Assembly: GCA_034429695.1 (NCBI GenBank)
Contig: DAOUGC010000180.1
Span: 1 to 5,108, forward strand
DNA from: DAOUGC01 sp034429695
GTDB lineage: Bacteria; Chloroflexota; Anaerolineae; Anaerolineales; Anaerolineaceae
Direction: 5' to 3'
DNA length: 5,108 bases
Positions 5,101-5,108 of the stretch are shown in pieces. The stretch's first letter is position 1. Each line of letters starts with the position of its first letter. The translations under genes were made by a program, and so were the position numbers. Under the pieces are notes generated by a model. It did no database searches, was not told where the DNA came from, and worked only from the letters and a program-made list of their open reading frames with translations.

Positions 5101-5108
5101 CGATTTAA

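Overview
The window looks like an ordinary bacterial chromosome segment with moderately high G+C coding DNA and AT-rich gene starts. Each of the three genes has a strong purine-rich ribosome binding site. The protein styles and the intergenic repeats are reminiscent of Chloroflexota (Anaerolineae-like) genomes: a soluble double-GAF hybrid kinase, a membrane-anchored YceI protein, a GC-rich palindrome and degenerate 9-nt repeats. This taxonomic guess is inference from style and has not been tested by a search.

Layout. Positions 1-224 are an AT-rich promoter/leader with a cluster of TAAYGGTA half-sites and a possible leader hairpin. Positions 225-2627 (+) encode an 800-residue soluble hybrid histidine kinase (GAF-GAF-HisKA-HATPase-REC). 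Positions 2628-3002 are a 375-base intergenic stretch with no credible gene; it holds GC-rich hairpins, a 9-nt-period degenerate tandem repeat, a second related repeat, and the promoter/RBS zone of the next gene. Positions 3003-4217 (+) encode a tryptophan-rich integral membrane protein of 404 residues with about 12 helices and no recognised family. Positions 4218-4287 are a short convergent gap with two back-to-back hairpins, probably the terminator. Positions 4288-5049 (-) encode a membrane-anchored YceI-domain protein, with its RBS and a perfect TATAAT -10 box at the right edge.

How the genes relate. No operon is visible. The kinase and the membrane protein share a strand but are separated by repeat-rich DNA, and the yceI gene converges on the membrane protein. 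The kinase has no response-regulator gene beside it inside the window, so its output partner is unknown. I see no sign of a mobile element, CRISPR array, RNA gene, defence cassette or toxin-antitoxin pair. The parts most worth a second look are the putative operator array before the kinase, the intergenic repeat block, and the unassigned Trp-rich membrane protein.
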